Origin: Kosakonia oryziphila
GTDB lineage: Bacteria; Pseudomonadota; Gammaproteobacteria; Enterobacterales; Enterobacteriaceae
Length of the DNA stretch: 64,000 nucleotides
Assembly (NCBI RefSeq): GCF_900094795.1
Contig: NZ_FMBC01000003.1
Location: 62,001-126,000 of the forward strand
Direction: 5' to 3'
Shown piece by piece: positions 1 through 9,506 of this stretch. A program made the position numbers and the translations under genes. The stretch's first letter is position 1, and every line of letters starts with the position of its first letter. The notes beneath the pieces are model-generated. The model did not search any database. It was not told where the DNA came from and worked only from the letters and a program-made list of their open reading frames with translations.

Positions 1-34
1 TCTGGCGGCGTATGAAGCCGCCCGTAAAGCATAA
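1..34 (+). CDS. phr: Deoxyribodipyrimidine photolyase, 3' end only
   Basis: Only the last ten codons are inside the window. They read LAAYEAARKA followed by a stop at 32-34. This resembles the C-terminus of enterobacterial Phr, and phr is the gene directly upstream of ybgI in E. coli K-12. Phr repairs UV-induced cyclobutane pyrimidine dimers with visible light and FAD. The call rests on ten residues plus gene order, so it is good but not certain. Confidence 0.7.
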   Translation, partial: LAAYEAARKA

Positions 35-45
35 AGAGAGCATTG

Positions 46-789
46 ATGAAAAATACCGAACTGGAAAAACTGATTAACGAGAAACTGAACAGTGCGGCAT
101 TCAGTGACTACGGCCCGAACGGCCTACAGGTTGAAGGACGGGAAACGGTGCAAAAAATTGTCACTGGCGTGACCGCCAGCCAGGCGTTACTGGATGAGGC
201 GGTACGTCAACAGGCGGACGCGGTAATCGTCCATCACGGCTATTTCTGGAAAAATGAAGCGCCGGTCATTCTGGGCATGAAGCGTAACCGCCTGAAAACG
301 CTTCTGGCGAACGACATCAACCTGTATGGCTGGCATCTGCCGCTCGATGCGCACCCGGAACTGGGCAATAACGCACAACTGGCGGCACTGCTCGGTATTA
401 CCCTGCAAGGAGAAATCGAAGAGCTGTTGTCGTGGGGAGAACTAACGATGCCAGTACCGGGGCTGGAACTGGCTTCCTGGATTGAAGCTCGTCTGGGGCG
501 TAAACCGCTCTGGTGCGGCGATACTGGGCCGGATCTTGTGAAACGTGTCGCCTGGTGTACCGGTGGCGGACAGGGTTTTATCGATAAAGCTGCTCGTTTT
601 GGCGTTGATGCCTTTATCACCGGCGAGGTGTCGGAGCAGACCATTCACTCCGCGCGCGAGCAAGGGCTGCATTTCTACGCGGCGGGGCACCATGCTACCG
701 AACGCGGCGGTATTCGCGCCCTGAGCGACTGGCTGAATACGCATACCGATCTTGATGTTACGTTTGTGGATATTCCGAACCCGGCCTGA
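46..789 (+). CDS. ybgI: NIF3-family metal-binding protein YbgI
   Basis: This is a 247-residue NIF3/DUF34 protein, the usual length. Candidate metal ligands are visible: His63-His64 in IVHHGYFW, His97, Asp101 and His103 in HLPLDAHPE, and His215 and Glu219 in GHHATERGG. Known structures of the family are toroidal hexamers with a dinuclear metal centre. The biochemical role is not settled, though a GTP cyclohydrolase-like or repair role has been suggested. A TTG three bases upstream could also be read as a start. I chose the ATG at 46 because it gives the family length and follows AAAGAGAG at a good distance. It lies directly upstream of the pxp genes, whose own function it need not share. Confidence 0.93.
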   Translation: MKNTELEKLINEKLNSAAFSDYGPNGLQVEGRETVQKIVTGVTASQALLDEAVRQQADAVIVHHGYFWKNEAPVILGMKRNRLKTLLANDINLYGWHLPLDAHPELGNNAQLAALLGITLQGEIEELLSWGELTMPVPGLELASWIEARLGRKPLWCGDTGPDLVKRVAWCTGGGQGFIDKAARFGVDAFITGEVSEQTIHSAREQGLHFYAAGHHATERGGIRALSDWLNTHTDLDVTFVDIPNPA

Positions 790-800
790 GGAGTGAACAA

Positions 801-1457
801 GTGCAGCGAGCGCGTTGTTATTTATTAGGGGAAACTGCCGTGGTGCTGGAGCTTGAGCCTCCTGTACAGTTGGCGACGCAAAAGCGGATCTGGCGGTTGA
901 CGCAGCGGCTGTCCACGATGCCGGAGGTGGCGGAAGTCATTCCAGGGATGAATAACATGACAGTTGTGCTGAGCGATCCGGGCACGCTGGTGCTGGATGC
1001 TATTGAACGCCTGCAGCGCTGGTGGGAAGATAGTGAGGCGCTGGAGCCGGAATCTCGCGCCATTGAGATCCCAGTGCTGTACGGCGGCGATGCCGGACCG
1101 GATCTCGGACGGGTAGCGGAACATTGTCGGATGAGTGAAAAACAGGTGGTGGAGCTGCATGCCTCTGTTGATTACGTGGTCTGGTTTATTGGTTTTCAGC
1201 CTGGCTTTCCCTATCTGGGCGGCCTGCCGGAAGCGCTGGCCACGCCGCGACGCGCTGAACCGCGCGTTCGCGTAGCGGTGGGTTCTGTCGGTATTGGTGG
1301 CGCACAGACTGGCATCTATCCGCTGGAGACGCCCGGCGGTTGGAACCTGATTGGCCGCACTGATTTGGCGCTCTTTAATCCGCGTTTAACAGAACCGTCA
1401 CTGCTGCGTCCTGGCGACACACTGCGCTTCATTCCGCGCAAGGAGGGCGTATGTTGA
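801..1457 (+). CDS. pxpB: 5-oxoprolinase subunit PxpB (allophanate hydrolase subunit 1-like)
   Basis: A 218-residue protein of the AHS1/KipI family, formerly ybgJ. The family hallmark [10 protein letters not shown] is at residues 131-140, followed by the glycine-rich stretch [12 protein letters not shown]. With PxpC and PxpA it forms the ATP-dependent 5-oxoprolinase that opens 5-oxoproline to glutamate, a metabolite-damage clearance step in the cytoplasm. The start is GTG at 801 behind GAGGAG. The 3' end overlaps pxpC by seven bases, which points to translational coupling in a ybgI-pxpBCA operon. Confidence 0.93.
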   Translation: MQRARCYLLGETAVVLELEPPVQLATQKRIWRLTQRLSTMPEVAEVIPGMNNMTVVLSDPGTLVLDAIERLQRWWEDSEALEPESRAIEIPVLYGGDAGPDLGRVAEHCRMSEKQVVELHASVDYVVWFIGFQPGFPYLGGLPEALATPRRAEPRVRVAVGSVGIGGAQTGIYPLETPGGWNLIGRTDLALFNPRLTEPSLLRPGDTLRFIPRKEGVC

Positions 1458-2383
1458 AAATTATTCGCGCCGGTATTTACACGACTTTGCAGGGGGGGAA
1501 GCGTACCGGTTTGCGCCAGTCCGGAATCAGCTATTGTGGTGCGCTGGACGCACCTGCGCTGAAAATTGCCAATGCACTGGTGGGCAATACACCCGATACG
1601 GCCGGGCTTGAGATCACGCTTGGCCAGTTCGAAGTGGTGTTCGAAAGCCGTTGCTGGTTTGCCCTGACTGGCGCGGGTTGTGAAGCGAAGCTCGACGGTA
1701 AACCCGTGTGGACGGGCTGGCGTTTTGTGGCAAAAGCTGGACAGCGGCTGGTGCTGAAACGTCCACTGCACGGTGTGCGTAGCTATCTGGCGGTGGCGGG
1801 TGGTTTTGCGCTGCCGGAGGTGCTGGGTTCCGGTAGTACTGACCTGAAAGCCGCTGTCGGTGGGTTGGAAGGGCGACTGCTACGTGATGGCGATACACTG
1901 CCTCTGGTAGAACCGGAGCAGCAATTTCGTACCCAGCAGGGTGTAAAACAACTGCTGTGGGGCAACCGCATTCGCGCGCTGCCGGGGCCGGAATATCATG
2001 AATTCGACACGGCTTCGCAGGAAGCATTCTGGCGTCTGCCGTGGCAGATAAGCCCGCAGAGCAACCGCATGGGATACCGCTTACAGGGGCGGCCACTGTT
2101 ACGGATGACTTCACGCGAGCTGCTCTCCCACGGCTTATTACCTGGCGTTATACAGGTGCCGTCAAACGGCCAGCCGATTGTGTTGATGAATGATGCTCAG
2201 ACAACCGGCGGATACCCGCGTATTGCCTGCATTATTGAGGCCGATATGTACCATTTGGCGCAAATTCCTCTTGGGCAACCGGTGCATTTTGTTCAATGTT
2301 CACTGGATGAAGCGCTGTATGCCCGTCAGGATCAACAGCGTTACCTTGAACAACTGGCATGGCGGTTAATGCATGAAGATTGA
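1451..2383 (+). CDS. pxpC: 5-oxoprolinase subunit PxpC (allophanate hydrolase subunit 2-like)
   Basis: A 310-residue protein of the AHS2/KipA family, formerly ybgK, and the partner of PxpB. Family features include the N-terminal segment with RAGIYTTLQ and GLRQSGIS, and the [10 protein letters not shown] motif near residues 255-265, both typical of the biotin-dependent carboxylase-like fold. It overlaps pxpB at its 5' end and pxpA by 11 bases at its 3' end. The three subunits are therefore read from one message and probably made in fixed proportion. No biotin attachment motif is present, as expected for stand-alone AHS2 proteins. Confidence 0.93.
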   Translation: MLKIIRAGIYTTLQGGKRTGLRQSGISYCGALDAPALKIANALVGNTPDTAGLEITLGQFEVVFESRCWFALTGAGCEAKLDGKPVWTGWRFVAKAGQRLVLKRPLHGVRSYLAVAGGFALPEVLGSGSTDLKAAVGGLEGRLLRDGDTLPLVEPEQQFRTQQGVKQLLWGNRIRALPGPEYHEFDTASQEAFWRLPWQISPQSNRMGYRLQGRPLLRMTSRELLSHGLLPGVIQVPSNGQPIVLMNDAQTTGGYPRIACIIEADMYHLAQIPLGQPVHFVQCSLDEALYARQDQQRYLEQLAWRLMHED

Positions 2384-3110
2384 TTTAAACGCCGATCTTG
2401 GCGAAGGCTGCGGCAATGATGCTGCGTTGTTGAAACTGGTTTCGTCGGCCAATATCGCCTGTGGTTTTCATGCGGGCGATGCCGGGACAATGCTGACATG
2501 CGTGCGCGAAGCGCTACGTAACGGGGTCGCAGTCGGTGCTCATCCCTCGTTTCCCGATCGGGAAAACTTCGGTCGTACGGCGATGCAACTACCGCCAGAA
2601 ACAGTGTATGCCCAGGTGCTGTACCAAATCGGCGCACTGGCAGCGATGGTGCATGCTGAAGGCGGCAAATTACAGCATGTGAAGCCCCACGGCATGCTAT
2701 ACAACCAGGCGGCAAATGATGCGCAACTGGCTGACGCTATTGCCAGTGCGGTACACGATGTTGATCCGGATTTGATTCTGATCGGGCTGGCAGGCAGCGA
2801 ACTGATCCGCGCCGGAAAAAACTGGGGGCTGCTCACCCGCCAGGAAGTGTTTGCCGATCGCGGCTATCACAGCGATGGTCGGCTGGTACCACGCAACGAG
2901 CCGGGTGCGTTGATTGACGATGACAATGTGGCGCTGGCGCAAACGCTGGAGATGGTGCTGGCAGGGCGTGTCAAAAGTATTGAAGGCGAGTATGTTTCCG
3001 TGCAGGCGCAAACGGTGTGTCTGCACGGCGACGGTGAGCATGCGTTACTGTTTGCCCGCCGCCTGAATGCTGCTTTTACCCAGCGTGGAGTGATTATTTC
3101 CGCACGATAA
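2373..3110 (+). CDS. pxpA: 5-oxoprolinase subunit PxpA (LamB/YcsF family)
   Basis: A 245-residue LamB/YcsF family protein, formerly ybgL. The N-terminus [10 protein letters not shown] and the [11 protein letters not shown] segment (about residues 28-38) carry the conserved acidic and histidine residues of the family. [14 protein letters not shown] follows around 50-63. PxpA is the third subunit of bacterial 5-oxoprolinase. The gene is the last of the pxp set and ends 15 bases before nei, so nei may be co-transcribed with it. Confidence 0.93.
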   Translation: MKIDLNADLGEGCGNDAALLKLVSSANIACGFHAGDAGTMLTCVREALRNGVAVGAHPSFPDRENFGRTAMQLPPETVYAQVLYQIGALAAMVHAEGGKLQHVKPHGMLYNQAANDAQLADAIASAVHDVDPDLILIGLAGSELIRAGKNWGLLTRQEVFADRGYHSDGRLVPRNEPGALIDDDNVALAQTLEMVLAGRVKSIEGEYVSVQAQTVCLHGDGEHALLFARRLNAAFTQRGVIISAR

Positions 3111-3125
3111 CACAAGGAGTTTTAC

Positions 3126-3917
3126 ATGCCGGAAGGTCCGGAAATCCGCCGGGCGGCAGATATGCTTGAAGCGGCGGTTCAGGGAAAACCACTGACCGAT
3201 GTCTGGTTTGCTCTGCCGCAGCTAACCGATTTCGCCCCAGGCCTTGTGGGACAGCGCATCGAGCAGATTGAAACACGCGGCAAGGCGCTGTTGACGCACT
3301 TTTCTGGCGGGTTGACCCTCTACAGCCATAACCAGCTTTACGGTGTCTGGCGCGTGGTGAATGCGGGCGAAACGCCGCAAACCAACCGCGTGCTGCGCGT
3401 AAAATTACAGACGGCCGATAAAGCCATCTTGCTTTACAGCGCGTCAGATATTGCCATGCTCACGGCGGAACAACTGGCCCGGCACCCTTTTTTACAACGG
3501 CTCGGGCCGGATGTGCTGAACATGACACTCACGGCGGCACAGGTGAAAGAACGCCTGTTATCAGCGCGTTTTCGCCAGCGTCGCTTCTCGGGATTGCTGC
3601 TTGATCAGGCGTTTCTGGCCGGGCTGGGTAACTATTTACGCGTGGAGATCCTCTGGTACTGCGCGTTGGCGCCGCAGCATAATGCCGCCGAACTGGATGA
3701 TACCCAGCTTGATGTGCTGGCGCAGGCGTTGCTGGATATTCCTCGTTTGTCCTGGCAGACGCGCGGCACTGTGTATGAGAACAAGCATCACGGCGCGCTG
3801 TTTCGCTTCCGGGTCTTCCACCGGGCAGGGGATGTGTGTGAGCGCTGCGGTGGGATCATCGAAAAAACCATGCTCTCATCACGCCCGTTTTACTGGTGCC
3901 CAGGCTGCCAATGCTGA
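3126..3917 (+). CDS. nei: Endonuclease VIII, DNA glycosylase/AP lyase
   Basis: A 263-residue Fpg/Nei-family base-excision repair enzyme that removes oxidised pyrimidines and cleaves the abasic site. The mature protein starts Pro-Glu ([10 protein letters not shown]): Pro2 is the Schiff-base nucleophile and Glu3 the general acid of the family. The helix-two-turn-helix region [11 protein letters not shown] is present near residue 165. The C-terminal zinc finger has Cys238, Cys241, Cys258 and Cys261. The start follows AAGGAG closely. It is convergent with gltA across a shared terminator hairpin. In K-12, abrB and fimbrial genes lie between nei and gltA; here they do not. Confidence 0.95.
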   Translation: MPEGPEIRRAADMLEAAVQGKPLTDVWFALPQLTDFAPGLVGQRIEQIETRGKALLTHFSGGLTLYSHNQLYGVWRVVNAGETPQTNRVLRVKLQTADKAILLYSASDIAMLTAEQLARHPFLQRLGPDVLNMTLTAAQVKERLLSARFRQRRFSGLLLDQAFLAGLGNYLRVEILWYCALAPQHNAAELDDTQLDVLAQALLDIPRLSWQTRGTVYENKHHGALFRFRVFHRAGDVCERCGGIIEKTMLSSRPFYWCPGCQC

Positions 3918-3925
3918 AATAAAAA

Positions 3926-3943
3926 ACGCGCCCACTGGCGCGT
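3926..3943. terminator. Bidirectional terminator between nei and gltA
   Basis: A seven-base-pair G+C-rich stem, ACGCGCC/GGCGCGT, with loop CACT. It has A residues on the left and T residues on the right, so it can act for nei on the plus strand and gltA on the minus strand. Confidence 0.75.
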
Positions 3944-3963
3944 TTCTTCATGCGGATTGACCC

Positions 3964-5250
3964 TTAATCTTTTTTCAGATCGGAGGAGAATTCGCGTTTG
4001 GCGTAGCCGGTATAAAGCTGACGTGGGCGGGCAATCTTGACGCCATCGTCGTGCATTTCGCTCCAATGCGCAATCCAGCCCACGGTACGTGCCATCGCAA
4101 AGATAACGGTAAACATGGACGCCGGGATACCCATCGCTTTCAGGATAATACCGGAGTAGAAGTCGACGTTCGGGTAGAGTTTGCGTTCGATAAAGTACGG
4201 GTCGTTGAGCGCAATGTGCTCCAGTTCCATTGCCACTTCCAGCAGGTCGTCTTTTGTACCCAGCTCGCGCAGCACTTCGTGGCAGGTTTCACGCATCACA
4301 GTAGCGCGTGGGTCGTAGTTCTTGTAGACACGGTGACCGAAGCCCATCAGACGGAACGAATCGTTCTTGTCTTTGGCGCGACGCAGGAATTCCGGAATAT
4401 GTTTCACTGAGCTGATCTCTTCCAGCATTCTCAGTGCCGCTTCGTTGGCGCCGCCGTGCGCCGGTCCCCATAGAGAGGCGATACCGGCCGCGATACAGGC
4501 AAACGGGTTTGCACCAGAAGAACCAGCGGTACGCACAGTAGAGGTGGAGGCGTTTTGCTCGTGATCGGCATGCAGGATCAGAATACGATCCATGGCGCGT
4601 TCCAGCACAGGATTCACTTCATACGGTTCACACGGAGTGGCGAACATCATATGCAGGAAGTTGCCAGCGTAGGAGAGATCGTTGCGCGGATAAATAAACG
4701 GCTGACCGATGGAGTATTTGTAACACATCGCTGCCACGGTCGGCATTTTGGACAGCAGGCGGAACGCCGCGATTTCACGGTGGCGCGGATTGTTCACATC
4801 CAGCGAATCGTGGTAGAACGCAGCCAGTGCGCCGGTCACGCCACAAAGTACCGCCATCGGATGTGAGTCGCGACGGAAGCCGTTGAACAGACGGGTGATC
4901 TGCTCATGAATCATGGTGTGGCGGGTGACTGTCAGTTTGAACTCTGCAAACTGCTCCTGCGTCGGTTTTTCGCCGTATAGCAGGATGTAGCTCACTTCCA
5001 GGTAGTTGGATTCGGTCGCCAGTTGATCAATTGGGAAACCGCGGTGTAACAAAATGCCTTCATCACCGTCGATAAAAGTGATTTTTGATTCACACGATGC
5101 GGTGGAGGTGAAACCAGGGTCAAAAGTAAAAACCCCTTTTGAACCGAGACTACGGATATCAATAACATCCTGACCGAGCGTGCCTTTTAGCACATCCAGT
5201 TCAATAGCAGCGTCACCATTGTAGGTGATGTTTGCTTTTTTATCAGCCAT
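3964..5250 (-). CDS. gltA: Type II citrate synthase
   Basis: A 428-residue hexameric, NADH-regulated citrate synthase that condenses acetyl-CoA and oxaloacetate at the entry of the TCA cycle. The catalytic residues are visible: His265 in GPAHGGANE, His306 in [15 protein letters not shown] and Asp363 in PNVDFYSG. The N-terminal extension of about 60 residues that carries the NADH site in type II enzymes is present. Translation starts at an ATG behind AAGGAGAC. It is divergent from sdhC across a 650-base control region, the same arrangement as in K-12, where ArcA and CRP regulate both. Confidence 0.97.
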   Translation of the reverse strand: MADKKANITYNGDAAIELDVLKGTLGQDVIDIRSLGSKGVFTFDPGFTSTASCESKITFIDGDEGILLHRGFPIDQLATESNYLEVSYILLYGEKPTQEQFAEFKLTVTRHTMIHEQITRLFNGFRRDSHPMAVLCGVTGALAAFYHDSLDVNNPRHREIAAFRLLSKMPTVAAMCYKYSIGQPFIYPRNDLSYAGNFLHMMFATPCEPYEVNPVLERAMDRILILHADHEQNASTSTVRTAGSSGANPFACIAAGIASLWGPAHGGANEAALRMLEEISSVKHIPEFLRRAKDKNDSFRLMGFGHRVYKNYDPRATVMRETCHEVLRELGTKDDLLEVAMELEHIALNDPYFIERKLYPNVDFYSGIILKAMGIPASMFTVIFAMARTVGWIAHWSEMHDDGVKIARPRQLYTGYAKREFSSDLKKD

Positions 5251-5899
5251 TTACGGTCTCCTTAGCGCCTTATTGCTTAAGACTGCCAGTTACCGGATTT
5301 GCTTTCAACTGCCCGTCAACGTTACCAGTTTGTTATTAGCTCGCAGCTCTGTGGAGAGGGAGAACCAGGGTACAGAGCAATGGCGCGTGCCAGTACACAT
5401 TGAAAATACAGTGAAAAAACAGCAAATCAGCGTCTCAGCAGTCCGAATTTATCAAACCTGTATATCACTAATAACTGTCCTGATTACATCGGTCAATAGC
5501 ATCACACTGTTACATAACTTATTCTCAGGTGAAAGCAAGACCCCATAACTTTTGCGAATTATATGCCTTATTAGGTGTAGTTTGTAACAACAATGTTTAA
5601 GTTTTGTCAAATCAGATGATTAAATTTTAAAAGAATGTTGTTATCGTGATGGATGTCACTGTTCTGCATAAAACCCGACAAACTATATGTAGGTTAATTG
5701 TAATGATTTTGTGAACGACCTATACTGCCGCCAGGTCTCCGGAATACCCTGCCATCCCGAGCCACCCAGCGTTGTAACCTGTCGTTTAGCTTCTGGAAGC
5801 TAATTTTTTGCATGACGAGCAGTTATAGAAAAGGACGCTGTCTGACCCGCACGCAGACCGGAGGAAGGAAACTAGAAGAATAGCATGTGGGCGTTATTC
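5251..5899. promoter_or_regulatory. gltA-sdhC divergent control region
   Basis: About 650 bases with no convincing gene. It is A+T rich, with stretches such as TTTAAGTTTTGTCAAATCAG and TTAAATTTTAA near 5597-5632 that could serve ArcA or other global regulators. In K-12 this interval carries gltA promoters and a single main sdhC promoter under ArcA, CRP and Fnr. The first 160 bases of the sdh transcript form a leader, which in K-12 is a target of small RNAs near sdhC. I could not place the gltA promoters confidently by eye. Confidence 0.6.
5698..5726 (+). promoter_or_regulatory. Probable sdhC promoter
   Basis: A -35 element TTGTAA (5698-5703) and a -10 element TATACT (5721-5726) are separated by 17 bases. 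The surrounding GTGAACGACCTATACTGCC closely matches what I recall of the K-12 sdhC promoter. The predicted start lies near 5733, giving a leader of about 165 bases. Confidence 0.7.
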
Positions 5900-6289
5900 A
5901 TGATAAAAAATGCGAAAAAACAAAGACCTGTCAATCTGGATCTGACAACAATTCGGTTTCCTGTTACGGCTATAGCTTCCATTCTTCACCGCGCCTCCGG
6001 CGTCATTACGTTTGTGGCTGTCGGTATTCTGCTGTGGTTATTGGGCCTGTCGCTGTCATCTGAAGACGGCTTCCAGGCTGCCTCTGCCATCATGAACAGC
6101 TTCTTCGTTAAATTCATTCTGTGGGGCATCCTCACCGCGCTGGCGTATCATGCTGTCGGCGGGATTCGCCACATGCTGATGGATTTTGGCTGGCTGGAAG
6201 AAACCTTCGAAGCAGGAAAACGTTCCGCTAATCTCTCTTTTGTGATCACTGTCGTGCTTTCAATTCTCGCAGGAGTTCTCGTATGGTAA
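5900..6289 (+). CDS. sdhC: Succinate dehydrogenase cytochrome b556 subunit
   Basis: A 129-residue membrane anchor of complex II with three transmembrane helices (about 25-50, 65-88 and 105-128). Haem ligand His84 lies in ALAYHAVGG, and the ubiquinone-site residues Ser27 and Arg31 lie in ASILHRASG. Together with SdhD it holds haem b and the quinone site. An in-frame ATG at 5885 has a purine-rich region upstream, but the ATG at 5900 gives the known mature N-terminus MI(K/R)N and the K-12 length, so I chose it. It overlaps sdhD by seven bases. Confidence 0.95.
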   Translation: MIKNAKKQRPVNLDLTTIRFPVTAIASILHRASGVITFVAVGILLWLLGLSLSSEDGFQAASAIMNSFFVKFILWGILTALAYHAVGGIRHMLMDFGWLEETFEAGKRSANLSFVITVVLSILAGVLVW

Positions 6290-6630
6290 GCAACGCCTCC
6301 GCATTAGGACGCAACGGCGTACATGATTTTATTCTTGTCCGTGCTACCGCCATCGTCCTGACGTTATACATCATCTATATGGTGGGTTTTTTCGCCCTGC
6401 ATGGCGAGCTGACCTGGGTGGTCTGGACCGGTTTCTTCTCCTCCGCCTTTACCAAAGTCTTCACTCTGCTGGCTCTGTTTTCCATTCTGATCCATGCCTG
6501 GATTGGCATGTGGCAAGTGTTGACCGACTACGTTAAACCGCTGGCTGTACGTCTGATTCTGCAACTGATTATTGTTGTGGCGCTGGCGGCTTACGTGATT
6601 TATGGATTCGTTGTGGTGTGGGGTGTGTAA
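6283..6630 (+). CDS. sdhD: Succinate dehydrogenase membrane anchor subunit
   Basis: A 115-residue partner of SdhC with three transmembrane helices. Haem ligand His71 is in [10 protein letters not shown], and Tyr83 in the TDYVKP motif contributes to ubiquinone binding in the family. It starts inside the 3' end of sdhC, and its stop codon shares one base with the sdhA start (TAATG), so expression of the anchors and the flavoprotein is probably coupled. Confidence 0.96.
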   Translation: MVSNASALGRNGVHDFILVRATAIVLTLYIIYMVGFFALHGELTWVVWTGFFSSAFTKVFTLLALFSILIHAWIGMWQVLTDYVKPLAVRLILQLIIVVALAAYVIYGFVVVWGV

Positions 6631-8396
6631 TGAAATTGCCAGTCAGAGAATTTGATGCTGTTGTCATTGGCGCGGGCGGTGCAGGTATGCGCGCGGCGCT
6701 GCAAATTTCCCAGAGCGGGCAAACCTGTGCGCTGCTCTCCAAAGTTTTCCCGACCCGTTCCCACACTGTGTCTGCACAGGGCGGCATCACCGTCGCACTG
6801 GGCAATACCCATGAAGATAACTGGGAATGGCACATGTATGACACGGTAAAAGGTTCCGACTATATCGGTGACCAGGACGCGATTGAATATATGTGCAAAA
6901 CCGGCCCGGAAGCGATTCTTGAGCTGGAGCATATGGGCCTGCCGTTCTCCCGTCTTGATGACGGTCGTATCTATCAGCGTCCGTTTGGCGGCCAGTCGAA
7001 GAACTTCGGCGGCGAGCAGGCGGCGCGTACCGCAGCGGCGGCAGACCGTACTGGTCATGCGCTGTTGCATACCCTTTATCAGCAGAACCTGAAAAACCAC
7101 ACTACTATTTTTTCCGAGTGGTACGCGCTGGATCTGGTGAAAAACCAGGATGGTGCTGTTGTAGGTTGCACCGCACTGTGTATTGAAACCGGCGAAGTCG
7201 TCTACTTCAAAGCCCGTGCAACCGTGCTGGCAACTGGCGGCGCAGGCCGTATTTACCAGTCTACTACCAATGCGCACATTAATACCGGCGACGGCGTTGG
7301 TATGGCGCTGCGTGCGGGTGTTCCGGTGCAGGATATGGAGATGTGGCAGTTCCATCCGACCGGTATCGCCGGGGCAGGGGTACTGGTGACGGAAGGCTGT
7401 CGTGGTGAAGGCGGCTATCTGCTGAACAAACACGGCGAGCGCTTTATGGAGCGCTATGCGCCAAACGCCAAAGACCTGGCGGGTCGTGATGTGGTGGCGC
7501 GTTCCATCATGATCGAAATCCGTGAAGGCCGCGGCTGCGATGGTCCGTGGGGACCGCACGCTAAACTGAAACTCGATCACCTGGGTAAAGAAGTACTCGA
7601 ATCTCGCCTGCCGGGGATCCTGGAGTTGTCACGCACCTTTGCTCACGTGGATCCGGTGAAAGAGCCAATCCCGGTGATCCCGACCTGCCACTATATGATG
7701 GGCGGTATTCCGACCAAAGTGACCGGTCAGGCGCTGACGGTGAACGAGAAAGGCGAGGATGTCGTGATCCCGGGGCTATTTGCGGTGGGCGAAATCGCCT
7801 GCGTATCGGTTCACGGCGCCAACCGCCTGGGCGGCAACTCACTGCTCGACTTAGTGGTCTTTGGCCGTGCGGCGGGTCTTCATTTACAAGAATCTATTGC
7901 CGAACAGGGCGCGCTGCGCGATGCCAGTGAATCGGATATCGAAGGCGCGCTTACCCGCCTCAACCGCTGGAATAACAACCGCAGCGGCGAAGATCCGGTC
8001 ACCATCCGTAAAGCGCTGCAAGAGTGTATGCAGCATAACTTCTCGGTATTCCGCGAAGGTGATGCGATGGCGAAAGGTCTTGAACAACTGAAAGTGATCC
8101 GTGAGCGTCTGAAAGAGGCCCGTCTGGATGATACGTCAAGCGAGTTCAATACCCAGCGCGTTGAGTGCCTTGAGCTGGATAACCTGATGGAAACCGCCTA
8201 CGCAACGGCTGTTTCCGCAAACTTCCGTACCGAAAGCCGTGGCGCACACAGCCGCTTCGACTATCCGGATCGTGACGATGAGAACTGGTTGTGCCACAGC
8301 CTGTATCTGCCAGAAACGGAATCCATGACGCGCCGTAGCGTCAATATGGAACCGAAACTGCGTCCGGCGTTCCCGCCGAAGATTCGTACTTATTAA
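6630..8396 (+). CDS. sdhA: Succinate dehydrogenase flavoprotein subunit
   Basis: A 588-residue catalytic subunit that oxidises succinate to fumarate and carries covalent FAD. The dinucleotide-binding motif [11 protein letters not shown] is at residues 14-24, and His45 in [10 protein letters not shown] is the FAD-linked histidine. The substrate-site segments HPTGIAGAG and GCRGEGGYL are intact, as is [12 protein letters not shown] chose ATG 6630 over an in-frame upstream codon because it gives the K-12 protein length and the [14 protein letters not shown] start. Sequence is almost unchanged from K-12 as I recall it. Confidence 0.97.
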   Translation: MKLPVREFDAVVIGAGGAGMRAALQISQSGQTCALLSKVFPTRSHTVSAQGGITVALGNTHEDNWEWHMYDTVKGSDYIGDQDAIEYMCKTGPEAILELEHMGLPFSRLDDGRIYQRPFGGQSKNFGGEQAARTAAAADRTGHALLHTLYQQNLKNHTTIFSEWYALDLVKNQDGAVVGCTALCIETGEVVYFKARATVLATGGAGRIYQSTTNAHINTGDGVGMALRAGVPVQDMEMWQFHPTGIAGAGVLVTEGCRGEGGYLLNKHGERFMERYAPNAKDLAGRDVVARSIMIEIREGRGCDGPWGPHAKLKLDHLGKEVLESRLPGILELSRTFAHVDPVKEPIPVIPTCHYMMGGIPTKVTGQALTVNEKGEDVVIPGLFAVGEIACVSVHGANRLGGNSLLDLVVFGRAAGLHLQESIAEQGALRDASESDIEGALTRLNRWNNNRSGEDPVTIRKALQECMQHNFSVFREGDAMAKGLEQLKVIRERLKEARLDDTSSEFNTQRVECLELDNLMETAYATAVSANFRTESRGAHSRFDYPDRDDENWLCHSLYLPETESMTRRSVNMEPKLRPAFPPKIRTY

Positions 8397-8411
8397 TGCG
8401 GAGACAGGATG

Positions 8412-9128
8412 ATGAAACTCGAATTCTCGATTTATCGCTATAACCCGGATGTGGACGACGCGCCGCGTATGCAGGATTACACGCTGGAAGCGGAAGAAGG
8501 GCGTGACATGATGTTGCTGGATGCGTTAATCCAGCTGAAAGAAAAGGACTCTACACTGTCGTTCCGCCGCTCCTGCCGTGAAGGTGTATGTGGTTCCGAT
8601 GGCCTGAATATGAACGGTAAGAATGGTCTTGCCTGTATCACCCCGATTTCCGCACTTGGCAACGGCAAACAAAAAATCGTTATCCGTCCGCTGCCAGGAC
8701 TGCCGGTTATCCGCGATTTGGTGGTGGACATGGGACAATTCTATGCCCAATATGAGAAGATTAAACCTTACTTATTGAATAATGGGCAAAATCCACCGGC
8801 CAGAGAACATTTACAGGCACCGGAGCAGCGTGAAAAGCTCGACGGTCTGTACGAATGTATTCTTTGCGCCTGCTGTTCTACATCCTGTCCGTCATTCTGG
8901 TGGAACCCGGATAAGTTTATCGGCCCGGCTGGCTTGCTGGCGGCATATCGCTTCTTGATCGACAGCCGCGATACTGAAACCGACAGCCGTCTGGAAGGGT
9001 TGAGCGATGCTTTCAGCGTATTCCGCTGCCACAGCATCATGAACTGCGTCAGTGTATGTCCGAAAGGGCTGAACCCGACGCGCGCCATCGGCCATATTAA
9101 GTCGATGTTGTTGCAAAGAAGTGCGTAA
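8412..9128 (+). CDS. sdhB: Succinate dehydrogenase iron-sulfur subunit
   Basis: A 238-residue electron-transfer subunit. The N-terminal plant-type ferredoxin domain binds [2Fe-2S] through Cys55, Cys60, Asp63 and Cys75 (the Asp in place of Cys is normal for enterobacterial SdhB). The C-terminal domain has CILCACCSTSCP (about 149-160) and later CHSIMNCVSVCPKG for the [4Fe-4S] and [3Fe-4S] clusters. Two adjacent ATGs exist at 8409 and 8412. The second lies eight bases from GGAG and gives the K-12 length. The gene is followed by repeat elements rather than directly by sucA. Confidence 0.95.
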   Translation: MKLEFSIYRYNPDVDDAPRMQDYTLEAEEGRDMMLLDALIQLKEKDSTLSFRRSCREGVCGSDGLNMNGKNGLACITPISALGNGKQKIVIRPLPGLPVIRDLVVDMGQFYAQYEKIKPYLLNNGQNPPAREHLQAPEQREKLDGLYECILCACCSTSCPSFWWNPDKFIGPAGLLAAYRFLIDSRDTETDSRLEGLSDAFSVFRCHSIMNCVSVCPKGLNPTRAIGHIKSMLLQRSA

Positions 9129-9135
9129 TTAGCCC

Positions 9136-9195
9136 GCGCCGGATGGCGCTGCGCGGTCGAAGTGCCGGATGGCGCTTGCGCTCATCCGGCCTACA
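9136..9195. repeat. REP (palindromic unit) pair
   Basis: Two copies of the repetitive extragenic palindrome core GCCGGATGGCGCT occur head to tail. The second continues TTGCGCTCATCCGGCCTACA, the standard enterobacterial REP. It lies directly after sdhB, where REPs commonly protect the upstream part of a message from 3' decay. Confidence 0.8.
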
Positions 9196-9225
9196 GTAGT
9201 AGTGATGTTTGTCGATACAAAAGCA

Positions 9226-9400
9226 GGAAACCTCTAAAAACTGTTGTCTTATTAAGAATAATCAAGACGTTCAGAGCGAGACAAGGCGCGGCTGAACGAA
9301 TCCCCGGGAGCATAGTCATCTATGTGACCGCGGTGAGTGAGGCCGCAACGCCGTCGCAGCCTGAACGAAGCAGATTATTCAACGGTTTTTAAAGGTTCCT
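9226..9400. repeat. Inverted-repeat element in the sdhB-sucA gap
   Basis: About 175 bases bounded by imperfect terminal inverted repeats at 9226-9246 and 9380-9400, matching at 17 of 21 positions. The inversion continues inward (GAATAATC...CGTTCAG against CTGAACGAAGCAGATTATTC). It contains GAATCCCCGGGAGCATAGTCATCTATGTGACCGCGGTGAG split around a short palindrome, which resembles the centre of ERIC-type elements. It has no coding capacity. I call it a small non-autonomous palindromic repeat; the family name is not known to me. Confidence 0.6.
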
Positions 9401-9506
9401 TCGCGGGCCGCCAAGAGCCCGCAAGTGAACCCTGGGACGTGCGCTACTCGGTGTACGTCGTAGTTATCCACGGCGAAGTAAGCATAACAATGCTTAAGGG
9501 ATCACG

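Noticed and set aside
5225-5548. Frame of 107 codons in the gltA-sdhC control region
   Set aside because: It overlaps the gltA start on the other strand and the known control region. No ribosome site or family is seen.
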